Positions 19,219 to 26,259 of a DNA stretch of 38,528 nt are shown piece after piece. Within the stretch, counting starts at the first letter, position 1; each line of letters begins with the position of its first letter. Made by a program: the position numbers and the translations under genes. The stretch is from Desulfuromonadales bacterium. GTDB lineage: Bacteria > Desulfobacterota > Desulfuromonadia > Desulfuromonadales > JACZKF01. A model generated the notes under the pieces. The model made no database searches, was not told the origin of the DNA, and worked only from the letters and a program-made list of their open reading frames with translations. Location of the stretch: contig JARFUG010000001.1 of assembly GCA_029289095.1 (NCBI GenBank), forward strand, positions 91,590 to 130,117, given 5' to 3'.

Positions 19219-20007
19219 CTAGCGGGGCCGCAACGGGATATTGAGCCCGGGGTTGAGGGAGGAGGAGATCCTCTGAAAGAGATTCTGGTAGAGCCCCGGG
19301 AACTGGTCGCGAACCAGAATTCCCCTGCTTGGCTCTGTGAGAGCCCGCTCGAGTCCCGGCAAAGAGATGAACTTGATGCGCACCTCGTCCGTCCGGTTGA
19401 CGTCGGCCTCGAGAAAATCAGCGTACTGAAGGGGCAGGAAAGGGTCTCCGGCCTCGCCCGCGTATTCCCATGCCATCTCGCCGGAGGGGAGGACGACCGC
19501 CGCCGTGACCAGGATCGAATTGTAGGGGGCCTCGAGATAGGTGACGAACGGCGCACGATCCCTTCGCCTCTCTACCCTTTCGACCCCGCCCATGATCACC
19601 ACGAGCAGGGCGTCCACCATATGCTCGGACGAAAGACGGGCAGCGGTCGCCCCGTCGAAATGGTAACGGCGATAGACCGCATCACCCTCGCCCCTCAAGG
19701 CGCTCCCCCGGACCAGACTTGCGAACAGGGCGCGGGGGTTGCCGTCGACCTGGCGGATATCGAAATACCCCTTCCTGTCGCGCAGGATGGAGATGAGCCG
19801 ATCGTCTTTTCCGGCGTTTGCCCGATGCAGCAGCTCGATGAGCTCCCTGCGTTCGGGGTGGGTGATGGTGGAGCCCTCGTCGAGCATCAAAGGGAGAACG
19901 CCCAGGGTCCTCACCCGCTCGCGGTATTCATCCTTGGGCAGTTTGTACGTTCCGCCGGCGCATCCGATCAGAAAAAGCGGCAGCAGAAGCAGAGCGATCC
20001 GTTTCAT
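19219..20007 (-). CDS. Putative lipoprotein of unknown function
   Basis: 262 aa from the ATG at 20005-20007, chosen because GGAGG lies 7 nt upstream and the protein then begins with a lipoprotein signal peptide (MKRIALLLLPLFLIGC). The lipobox is LIGC with lipidated Cys16; Ala at +2 suggests outer-membrane sorting. The mature part is mixed alpha/beta with no catalytic motif I recognise. One segment (YNSILVTAAVVLPSGEMAWE) resembles periplasmic assembly lipoproteins in character only. It lies 65 nt downstream of gluQRS on the same strand and ends at a strong terminator. Confidence 0.8.
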   Translation of the reverse strand: MKRIALLLLPLFLIGCAGGTYKLPKDEYRERVRTLGVLPLMLDEGSTITHPERRELIELLHRANAGKDDRLISILRDRKGYFDIRQVDGNPRALFASLVRGSALRGEGDAVYRRYHFDGATAARLSSEHMVDALLVVIMGGVERVERRRDRAPFVTYLEAPYNSILVTAAVVLPSGEMAWEYAGEAGDPFLPLQYADFLEADVNRTDEVRIKFISLPGLERALTEPSRGILVRDQFPGLYQNLFQRISSSLNPGLNIPLRPR

Positions 20008-20072
20008 CCATCGACCTCCATTCATACGGGTACCTGTGATCCTTTCAATAGAGCGCATAGGCGCAGAAACCT

Positions 20073-20984
20073 TTATGGAATACGTTCAACTCTTTCCGAG
20101 CGGGCGGGGACGGCGCACAGTTCGAAATGCATTCCCCCCCAGGCGAGAACTTCGGCGCCGGGCGCCCCCTTCAGCTCCGCCGGAACTTTCTGCCCGAGAA
20201 AGCACAGGGCATGCCACAGCACGGACGGATCGAGCGGTCCGTAGTCTCCGTGGCGTTTGCTGATCTTCTCTCCGAGCGAATCGAGAGCCAGGGGAAGATG
20301 AATGTAGTGCGGAACGGGCAGATCGAGGCAGGAATGAAGGTAGATCTGCCTCGGAGTCGATCCGAGAAGATCCTCCCCGCGCACCACCTGGTTGACGCCG
20401 CTGTCGGCGTCGTCGACGACGACCGCCAACTGGTAAGCGAAAAGACCGTCTGCCCGGCGCAAAACGAAATCGCCGACACGGGTCGCCAGACACTGCTCCA
20501 CCGGACCGAAGACCCCGTCGCAGAAGGCCACCGCCCCCTTCGGCACCCGCAGACGAAGCGCCCTGGGCGGGCGCCCGGGCGAAAGGCCCTGCCGGCAGGT
20601 GCCGGGGTAGACCGGTCCCTCCTCACCTGGGTGGGGCGCGCTCGCCAGGATCTCCTTTCGCGAACAGCCGCAGGCAAAGACAAGGCCCTTTCGCTCGAGA
20701 TCCGACAACACCTCTTCGTAGCGCCCGGTGCGCCGGCTCTGATAGAGGACTTCACCGTCCCACTCGAATCCGAGCCGCTCCAGGACGTCCAGGATCTCCT
20801 CGGCGGCTCCGGGCACGACGCGCGGCTGGTCGAGATCCTCGATCCGCACTCTCCAGAGACCTCCGGAGCGCCGGGCGATGCAGTAACTTCCGACGGCGGC
20901 CACAAGAGAGCCGAAATGCAGGGGGCCGGTCGGACTCGGCGCAAAGCGCCCAACGGGATGAGAGAAGATGGATCCGGCGGTCAA
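20073..20984 (-). CDS. gluQRS: Glutamyl-Q tRNA(Asp) synthetase
   Basis: Truncated GluRS paralogue that attaches glutamate to queuosine in the anticodon of tRNA-Asp. 303 aa: catalytic domain only, with no anticodon-binding domain. HIGH-region RFAPSPTGPLHFGSL, zinc ligands in ACGCSRKE and YPGTCRQG, and the KMSKS-equivalent KISKRHGD are present. The start is TTG at 20982-20984, with AGGAG about 10 nt upstream; no ATG gives a complete N-terminus. Confidence 0.93.
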   Translation of the reverse strand: MTAGSIFSHPVGRFAPSPTGPLHFGSLVAAVGSYCIARRSGGLWRVRIEDLDQPRVVPGAAEEILDVLERLGFEWDGEVLYQSRRTGRYEEVLSDLERKGLVFACGCSRKEILASAPHPGEEGPVYPGTCRQGLSPGRPPRALRLRVPKGAVAFCDGVFGPVEQCLATRVGDFVLRRADGLFAYQLAVVVDDADSGVNQVVRGEDLLGSTPRQIYLHSCLDLPVPHYIHLPLALDSLGEKISKRHGDYGPLDPSVLWHALCFLGQKVPAELKGAPGAEVLAWGGMHFELCAVPARSERVERIP

Positions 20985-21013
20985 GGTGGGAAAACTCCTT
21001 GGAGAACAGACGA

Positions 21014-21043
21014 ATGATGCCCGCCGTGGAGCCCGGCTGTCAA
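21014..21043 (-). promoter_or_regulatory. Candidate gluQRS promoter
   Basis: On the minus strand TTGACA (perfect -35, 21038-21043), an 18-nt spacer, then CATCAT (-10, 21014-21019). It is about 30 nt upstream of the TTG start. Confidence 0.45.
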
Positions 21044-21127
21044 GTGCTCAACGCCCCCGCAGTCCAAAAAACGTTGATCTCCGAAGCAGATAGGCCCCTC
21101 GCACCCCCCGCGTATACGTCTTTTTGG

Positions 21128-21172
21128 TTGACTTTTCCGATGTTCCTATTGTAACTCTTCAAAGTAAGAGTT
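21128..21172 (+). promoter_or_regulatory. rrf2 promoter with overlapping inverted-repeat operator
   Basis: TTGACT (-35, 21128-21133), an 18-nt spacer, then TAACTC (-10, 21152-21157). The -10 overlaps the perfect inverted repeat AACTCTT-CAAAGT-AAGAGTT (21153-21172), which sits 16 nt before the TTG start. This geometry suits autorepression by the encoded Rrf2 protein. The sequence ACTCTTCAAA recurs at 21772-21781. Confidence 0.6.
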
Positions 21173-21188
21173 CGCGAAGGAGACAATC

Positions 21189-21623
21189 TTGATCATTACC
21201 CGCGCCACCGAATATTCCATCCGCGCCCTGCTCTACCTCTCGAAGCAACCCAGGGGGGAGATCGTCTTCAAGAAAGACATCTGCCAGAGTCAGGACATCA
21301 CACCGGCATTTCTCACAAAAATCCTCCAACCATTGATCAAGGCGGGGATTGTCGGCTCTCAGCGCGGCGTCGGCGGCGGGTTCTACCTGCTGAAGGACCC
21401 CGAGGAGATCACTCTTCTCGATGTTGTAAGAGCCGAGGAAGGCCCCCTCTTCCTCAACCACTGCCTTGAACGTCCCGGGGTCTGCCGCAAGGACTGCTAC
21501 TGTGCCGTTCACGCCGCCTGGAAGGAAGTGCGCGAGCAGATGATGAGCATTCTCGACAGCTACTCCTTCGCCCGCCTCGCGCGCCAGGAAGAGGCGAATC
21601 TGAAGAACATTCTCTCCGCGTGA
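21189..21623 (+). CDS. Rrf2-family transcriptional regulator (IscR/CymR-like)
   Basis: 144-aa winged-helix regulator. The N-terminus ITRATEYSIRALLYLSKQP and the wing region GSQRGVGGGFYLLKDPEEITLLDVVRA-like are typical of Rrf2. Cys92, Cys99, Cys103 and Cys105 (HCLERPGVCRKDCYCAVH) are close to the three-Cys Fe-S site of IscR, so an iron-sulfur or thiol sensor is likely. The start codon is TTG with AAGGAGA 5 nt upstream. The position directly before the sulfate-assimilation genes suggests it senses sulfur or cysteine status. Isc-type regulation is the alternative, but no isc genes are near. Confidence 0.9.
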   Translation: MIITRATEYSIRALLYLSKQPRGEIVFKKDICQSQDITPAFLTKILQPLIKAGIVGSQRGVGGGFYLLKDPEEITLLDVVRAEEGPLFLNHCLERPGVCRKDCYCAVHAAWKEVREQMMSILDSYSFARLARQEEANLKNILSA

Positions 21624-21638
21624 GCCCCCTTCATCCGA

Positions 21639-21673
21639 AGCAAAAAGGCCGCCTTTATGGCGGCCTTTTTGCT
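21639..21673 (+). terminator. Bidirectional intrinsic terminator after rrf2
   Basis: Perfect stem AGCAAAAAGGCCGCC / GGCGGCCTTTTTGCT with loop TTTAT. The A-tract and T-tract within the stem allow use on either strand. It separates rrf2 from the downstream operon, which therefore needs its own promoter. Confidence 0.85.
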
Positions 21674-21747
21674 TCCCCCGCCGAAACCGCCATACGAATG
21701 TCTCCGCATTTTACACTAAAAAAGTTAAGAATATTTCCAGATAATTC

Positions 21748-21781
21748 TTGACACGTTTGATCTATTTTACTACTCTTCAAA
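21748..21781 (+). promoter_or_regulatory. Promoter of the sulfate-assimilation operon with shared motif
   Basis: TTGACA (perfect -35, 21748-21753), a 17-nt spacer, then TACTCT (-10, 21771-21776). The -10 overlaps ACTCTTCAAA (21772-21781), the same ten bases found at the rrf2 operator and at nearly the same distance from the -35. Unlike the rrf2 site, it has no complementary right arm. Confidence 0.6.
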
Positions 21782-21828
21782 CATCGCCCCAAAAATCAAG
21801 TTTATTCTTTGCGGGAATTCACTTTCTC

Positions 21829-22605
21829 ATGTTGATCGATCCGGCGAAAATCGAAGAACTCCTGAGCACCCCCCTTTCCTTCGGGGGAGATGCGGAACTG
21901 CGCCGTCAGGATGGGGTCTTCTGGGTGGGTTCGTCCCTTCCGGTGCGCCAGACGCTCGAAACGATCTACGAGAGCGACTGCATCGAACCGACGGGTCTTT
22001 TCATTCTCACCTTCGAGACCGAAGAACATTTCCGCAGAGGCGAGGAACTGGTCCGCCTTCTGAAGAAAAATTTCCGTGGCTTTATCCTGGGGCGATTCTG
22101 CGAACCTCCGTCGGACGCCGCCCTTGAACTCGCCTATGGAGCGGGCATCGATCTCATCGATCTTCCTCGCGAAACGCCACAAAACCTGCATACCCGCTGG
22201 CGCAAGGCGCTCGACCATGCGAGAAGCGTCTTTCCTCGCTGGTCCGTCCTCTCCTCCGTCTCCCCCCGCCTGGAGCCGGAAAGCGCCATGGTCGAAATCG
22301 ACGCCCTGCTGGCCAATGAAATCATGCCGATCGTCACCCTGAGCGAAAAGACCGATCGAACGGCGCAGCAGATCGCCAGCATCTATGAGCATCTCGCCGG
22401 CGGCTGGTCCCGCGCCGGGGTGGCGCTGCAGCCGCTGCGTCCGCTGCTCCACCTGGCTACCCCCTTTGAAGCGCCCGCCCCCCGCCGCGGACTCGGCGCC
22501 CTCCTCGACCGGGTGGAAGAGGCGCGAATTCGCACCAGCAGCGATCTTCGCCGTCACCTGCGGGTGCGGCGCACCGAAGAATCGTTCGAATCGGCGGGGC
22601 TGTAA
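21829..22605 (+). CDS. Conserved-looking protein of unknown function, coupled to the DASS transporter
   Basis: 258 aa from the ATG at 21829 (MLIDPAKIEELLSTPLSFGG). A longer reading from 21748 would start in the -35 element, so it is rejected. Alternating hydrophobic strands and helices (TGLFILTF, FRGFILGRF, AYGAGIDLIDLP, NEIMPIVTLS) look like part of a beta/alpha barrel. It has one cysteine pair at most and no P-loop, signal peptide or membrane segment. Its stop overlaps the transporter start (TAATG), so a role tied to anion uptake or sulfur handling is likely. I do not recognise the family. Confidence 0.75.
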   Translation: MLIDPAKIEELLSTPLSFGGDAELRRQDGVFWVGSSLPVRQTLETIYESDCIEPTGLFILTFETEEHFRRGEELVRLLKKNFRGFILGRFCEPPSDAALELAYGAGIDLIDLPRETPQNLHTRWRKALDHARSVFPRWSVLSSVSPRLEPESAMVEIDALLANEIMPIVTLSEKTDRTAQQIASIYEHLAGGWSRAGVALQPLRPLLHLATPFEAPAPRRGLGALLDRVEEARIRTSSDLRRHLRVRRTEESFESAGL

Positions 22606-24053
22606 TGTCCGACAACTATGTCGAGAAACCGCTCAAGATCGACCGGCGTCCCCTGTGGCGGGTGCTGGCCGATCGCACCCGACGCTATCAGATTCTGGCG
22701 GTCGTCTTCGTCATCCTGGCCATCCTCTTCGCCCTGGAGCCCCCCGAAGGGCTGAGCACCGCCGGACACCGGGCGCTGATCCTCTTCGCCGGCTGCACTT
22801 TTCTCTGGATCTCGGGGATCATCCCCCTGGCGGTCACCTCTTTGCTGGCCATGGCCGCCATCCCCCTTATGGGGATACTGGAAAGACGGCAGACCTTCGC
22901 CCTGTTCGGCAACGAGGCGCTCTTTTTCATCCTTGGGGCCTTCATCCTGGCCGCCGCCATGACGAGCTCGGGGCTCTCGGCCCGATTGGCGCGCTCGATG
23001 CTGGTGCGTTTCGGGAAAACGCCGACACGCCTGGCGCTGACGGTCTTTTTGCTTTCGGCCTTTCTCTCCTTCGCCATGAGCGAACACGCGGTGGCTGCGA
23101 TGATGTTCACCGTGGTGGCGGCCATCGTGCGAAGCCTCGATCTTCCCCCGAGCGGAAGCCGCTACGGCAAGCTTCTCTTCATGTCCATCGGCTGGGGGTG
23201 CGTCATCGGCGGCATAGCCACCTTCCTCGGCGGCGCCCGGGCGCCTCTCGCGGTGGGGATGCTGCGCGAATCGACGGGGCTCGACTTCACCTTCTGGGAG
23301 TGGACGGCGGCGGCCCTCCCCATCGTCTTGCCGCTGATGCTCGTCGGCTTCGTCTTTCTGCATTGGGTCTTCCCGAAGGACATCGCCTCGGTGGAGAAGG
23401 GAATCCAGTTTCTGAGCCGTCAACGCCTTGAAATGGGGCGCATCACCATTCAGGAGAAAATCGTGGCGGCGATCATGGTGCTGACCCTTGCCGGCTGGAT
23501 CTTTCTCGGCAGAGAGCTCGGGTTGGCCAGCATCGCTATCGTGGCCACCGCCGCACTCTTCGTCTTCAACGTCGTCACCTGGAAGGCGATCGAGGAATAC
23601 GTCAACTGGGGGGTGATTCTCATGTACGGCGGGGCCATCACCCTGGCCGCCGCCCTCGACCGAAGCGGGGCGGCCCAGTGGATCGCCGACCAGGGGCTCT
23701 CGGGGCTTTCCGACTCCCCCTTTCTGGTGATCTCGGTCATGGCCATGCTCTCGCTCGTTCTGACCGAGTGCATCAGCAACGCCGCCGTCATCGCCATCCT
23801 GATGCCGATCGGCATGAGCCTGGAGGCGACGATGGGGATCGACCCGCGCCTGATGACGCTGGCCATCGCCCTGCCCTCCGGGCTCGCCTTCTGCCTCCCC
23901 ATGGGGACGCCGGCCAACGCCATCGTCTTCTCCTCGGGCTTTCTCAAGGTGCGCGAGATGATCCTGCCGGGGCTCGTCGTCCAGGTTTTCGCCATGATCC
24001 TCTTTCTGGCGACCGCCCGGTTCGTCTGGCCGCTGATGGGGCTGGGGATCTGA
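22605..24053 (+). CDS. DASS/SLC13-family anion transporter (probable sulfate permease)
   Basis: 482-aa inner-membrane protein with about 11-12 hydrophobic helices and a 25-residue cytoplasmic N-terminus. It has the divalent anion:sodium symporter family layout, two inverted halves. The paired hairpin motifs are SEHAVAAMMF near residue 157 (in place of the usual SNT) and CISNAAVIAILMP near 388; PMGTPANAIVF follows near 435. The family carries dicarboxylates, phosphate or sulfate. The sulfate assignment rests on its place at the head of the cys genes. The N-terminal SNT substitution is worth noting for ion coupling. Confidence 0.85.
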   Translation: MSDNYVEKPLKIDRRPLWRVLADRTRRYQILAVVFVILAILFALEPPEGLSTAGHRALILFAGCTFLWISGIIPLAVTSLLAMAAIPLMGILERRQTFALFGNEALFFILGAFILAAAMTSSGLSARLARSMLVRFGKTPTRLALTVFLLSAFLSFAMSEHAVAAMMFTVVAAIVRSLDLPPSGSRYGKLLFMSIGWGCVIGGIATFLGGARAPLAVGMLRESTGLDFTFWEWTAAALPIVLPLMLVGFVFLHWVFPKDIASVEKGIQFLSRQRLEMGRITIQEKIVAAIMVLTLAGWIFLGRELGLASIAIVATAALFVFNVVTWKAIEEYVNWGVILMYGGAITLAAALDRSGAAQWIADQGLSGLSDSPFLVISVMAMLSLVLTECISNAAVIAILMPIGMSLEATMGIDPRLMTLAIALPSGLAFCLPMGTPANAIVFSSGFLKVREMILPGLVVQVFAMILFLATARFVWPLMGLGI

Positions 24054-24058
24054 GGTTC

Positions 24059-24119
24059 AGGAGCCAGGAGCCAGGAGCCAGGAGCCAGGAGCCAGGAGCC
24101 AGGAGCCAGGAGCCAGGAA
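24059..24119 (+). repeat. Tandem heptamer array (AGGAGCC x8)
   Basis: Eight exact, contiguous copies of AGGAGCC (24059-24114) plus a partial ninth. The array starts 5 nt after the transporter stop codon and lies about 45 nt before cysH. There is no reverse-complement arm. This is the same word family as the elements at 9557, 14398 and 24863, here perfectly homogenised. Confidence 0.97.
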
Positions 24120-24163
24120 AAGTTTATCCATCGTTACATCCAACTCGTTTTTGAGGATTGATC

Positions 24164-24859
24164 ATGATCGAAAAGCTCCCCGAACTTCCCGAGAACGCCA
24201 CCGCCGAGCAGATCCTGCGAGCCGGGGTCGAGGCCGCCGGCGGCCCCGTCTCCCTCGCCTGCTCCTTCTCCGTCGAGGACATCACCATCATCGATCTGGC
24301 CAAGGAGGCGGGGATCGACATCGGCGTCTTCGCCCTCGACACCGGACGGCTCAACGAGGAGACGTACGAGGCGGCCGAGGCGGTGAGGGAGCGCTACGGG
24401 ATCGCCATCGACTGGTACTTCCCCGAGCGCGAAGCCGTCGAGAAGCTCGAGCGCGAGAAGGGGCTCTTCTCTTTCCGCGAGAGCCTGGATAACCGCCACG
24501 AGTGCTGCCGCATCCGAAAGGTGGAGCCCCTGAACCGCGCCCTTGACCCCCTTGCGGGATGGATCACGGGGCTTCGGCGCGAACAGAGCGTCACCCGGAC
24601 CGATTTGACGCCGCTGGAGATCGACGCCCCCCACGGCGGCATCGTCAAGATCAACCCCCTCATTGCCTGGACGGAAGCCGAGGTGTGGGCCTACGCCGAG
24701 AAGAGGCGCATCCCCGTGAACCGCCTCCACCGTCAGGGTTACCCCTCCATCGGCTGCGCCCCCTGCACTCGCGCCATTCGCGAAGGGGAACACCCCCGGG
24801 CGGGGCGCTGGTGGTGGGAAGATCCGGAGAACAAGGAGTGCGGACTGCACAGGCGATAA
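24164..24859 (+). CDS. cysH: Assimilatory APS reductase (CysH family, [4Fe-4S] type)
   Basis: Reduces adenylyl sulfate (APS) to sulfite and AMP with thioredoxin. 231 aa from the ATG at 24164, with GAGG 7 nt upstream; the TTG at 24158 is less likely. Cluster ligands Cys114-Cys115 ([10 protein letters not shown]) and Cys198/Cys201 ([11 protein letters not shown]) place it with APS reductases rather than cluster-free PAPS reductases. Catalytic Cys226 is in KECGLHRR. The substrate loop is [10 protein letters not shown]. Repeats lie directly on both sides. Confidence 0.95.
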   Translation: MIEKLPELPENATAEQILRAGVEAAGGPVSLACSFSVEDITIIDLAKEAGIDIGVFALDTGRLNEETYEAAEAVRERYGIAIDWYFPEREAVEKLEREKGLFSFRESLDNRHECCRIRKVEPLNRALDPLAGWITGLRREQSVTRTDLTPLEIDAPHGGIVKINPLIAWTEAEVWAYAEKRRIPVNRLHRQGYPSIGCAPCTRAIREGEHPRAGRWWWEDPENKECGLHRR

Positions 24860-24862
24860 ATC

Positions 24863-24897
24863 AGAATCCAGGAGCCAGAATCCAGGAGCCAGGAGAA
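24863..24897 (+). repeat. Heptamer word array between cysH and cysD
   Basis: AGAATCC, AGGAGCC, AGAATCC, AGGAGCC, AGGAGAA: an alternating 7-bp array starting 3 nt after the cysH stop. There is no inverted partner. Its last AGGAG is the only purine-rich ribosome-site-like sequence before cysD, although at 13 nt it is far from the ATG. Confidence 0.9.
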
Positions 24898-24908
24898 AAA
24901 AGACCGTT

Positions 24909-25808
24909 ATGAAAATGACCCATCTCAAACAGCTCGAAGCCGAGAGCATCCACATCATCCGCGAGGTCGCCGCCGAGTTCGACAATCCGGTGATGCTCTA
25001 CTCCATCGGGAAGGACTCGGCCGTCATGCTCCACCTGGCGCGCAAGGCCTTCTATCCGGCCAAGCCCCCGTTTCCGCTGATGCACATCGACACGACGTGG
25101 AAATTCCGCGAGATGATCGAGTTTCGCGACCGCATGGCGCGCGAGTGCGGCTTCGACCTGCTCGTCCACATCAACGAGGAGGGGGTGCGTCAGGGGATCG
25201 GCCCCTTCACCCACGGCTCGGCCCTGCACACCGACATCATGAAGACCGAGGCCCTCAAGCAGGCTCTCACCAAGTACAAGTTCGACGCCGCCTTCGGCGG
25301 CGCCCGGCGCGACGAGGAGAAGTCGCGGGCCAAGGAGCGGATCTTCTCTTTCCGCACCGAGAGCCACCGCTGGGACCCCAAGAGCCAGCGCCCCGAGCTG
25401 TGGAACATCTATAACGCGAAGGTCCGCAAGGGCGAGAGCATCCGGGCATTTCCGCTCTCCAACTGGACCGAGCTCGACATCTGGCAGTACATCTATCTGG
25501 AGCAAATCCCCATCGTCCCGCTCTACTACGCCAAGGAGCGCCCCGTGGTCGATCGCGACGGGATGCTCATCATGGTCGACGACGAGCGGATGGAGCTCAA
25601 GCCCGGCGAGAAGGTCGAGATGAAGTCGGTGCGCTTTCGCACCCTGGGGTGCTATCCCCTGACCGCCGCCGTCGAGTCGAACGCCGCCACCCTCCCCGAG
25701 ATCATCCAGGAGATGCTCCTCACCCGCACCAGCGAGCGCCAGGGGCGTCTCATCGACCACGATCAGTCGGGGTCGATGGAGAAGAAGAAGCAAGAAGGAT
25801 ACTTCTGA
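24909..25808 (+). CDS. cysD: Sulfate adenylyltransferase subunit 2 (CysD)
   Basis: Catalytic PP-loop subunit of ATP sulfurylase, which forms APS from ATP and sulfate with CysN GTPase. 299 aa. PP-loop [18 protein letters not shown] (about 31-48), [32 protein letters not shown] and the conserved C-terminal [10 protein letters not shown] are present. The last six codons and stop form one arm of a perfect 19-bp hairpin. The ribosome site is poor or is supplied by the repeat. Confidence 0.97.
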   Translation: MKMTHLKQLEAESIHIIREVAAEFDNPVMLYSIGKDSAVMLHLARKAFYPAKPPFPLMHIDTTWKFREMIEFRDRMARECGFDLLVHINEEGVRQGIGPFTHGSALHTDIMKTEALKQALTKYKFDAAFGGARRDEEKSRAKERIFSFRTESHRWDPKSQRPELWNIYNAKVRKGESIRAFPLSNWTELDIWQYIYLEQIPIVPLYYAKERPVVDRDGMLIMVDDERMELKPGEKVEMKSVRFRTLGCYPLTAAVESNAATLPEIIQEMLLTRTSERQGRLIDHDQSGSMEKKKQEGYF

Positions 25809-25832
25809 GTGGCCTCAGAAGTATCCTTCTTG
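25791..25832 (+). repeat. Perfect 19-bp inverted duplication of the cysD 3' end
   Basis: CAAGAAGGATACTTCTGAG (25791-25809, the last cysD codons, stop and one base) is followed by the 4-nt loop TGGC and the exact reverse complement (25814-25832). No T-tract follows, so it is not a standard terminator. Because the left arm encodes the conserved C-terminus, the right arm is most simply an inverted copy. Confidence 0.95.
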
Positions 25833-25834
25833 TT

Positions 25835-26244
25835 AGCTGAAAGCTGGAAGCTTTAAGCTGTAAGCGGGGAGGAGAAAATGGACTTCGAAAAAACTGGATG
25901 TCTGGACACGGTCTTGCCGCCTATCTGTAGAAATCTACAAAAACTGGGGATTCAAAGATCAAATTACCCGGGCATCCCTATCCGTTCCCAGCAATATCGC
26001 GGAAGGAATGGTTAAACAAACCAATCTTGAAAAGGCACAATTTCTTCATATCGCCAATGGCTCATGTGCCGAATTACGGACGCAAACCTACATTGGATTG
26101 AAATAGGCTATATCCCCGAGAAACAGGGCGCAGACTGGATCAAAGAGACAAAAGTAATCAGCGCCATGTTAATGGGTTTGATAAGAAGATTACAAAGCTA
26201 ATAATTTTTTCTCTTTCAGCTTACGGCTTACAGCTTATAGCTCG
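25835..26244. mobile_element. Heptamer-arm element carrying a four-helix-bundle pseudogene
   Basis: The left arm is AGCTGAA, AGCTGGA, AGCTTTA, AGCTGTA (25835-25862). The right arm is CAGCTTA, CGGCTTA, CAGCTTA, TAGCTCG (26217-26244), the inverted pattern with the same 7-bp period. Between them lies a single AT-rich gene remnant (25878-26201). It splits cysD from cysNC, which are normally adjacent. The layout is that of a mobile unit with terminal inverted repeats and one cargo gene, but no transposase is present. Confidence 0.65.
25878..26201 (+). pseudogene. Frameshifted four-helix-bundle protein (S23 / 23S rRNA intervening-sequence family)
   Basis: Reading across frames gives MDFEK, then KLDVWTRSCRLSVEIYKNWG, FKDQITRASLSVPSNIAEGM and GSCAELRTQTYIGL, then IGYIPEKQGADW up to LIRRLQS-stop. 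This is the family's full about 107-aa layout. There are two lesions: one extra A in the six-A run at 25888-25893, and one missing base near 26099-26104 that creates TAG. A good GGAGGAG site precedes the ATG. The sequence is clearly more AT-rich than its neighbours. The family includes proteins encoded in rRNA intervening sequences and is structurally related to Avd of diversity-generating retroelements; its function is unsettled. Confidence 0.88.
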
Positions 26245-26259
26245 AAAACGGAGTTTTCG

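Noticed and set aside
24059-24119. CRISPR-like repeat array
   Set aside because: Seven-base units are contiguous with no spacers, and no cas genes are present.
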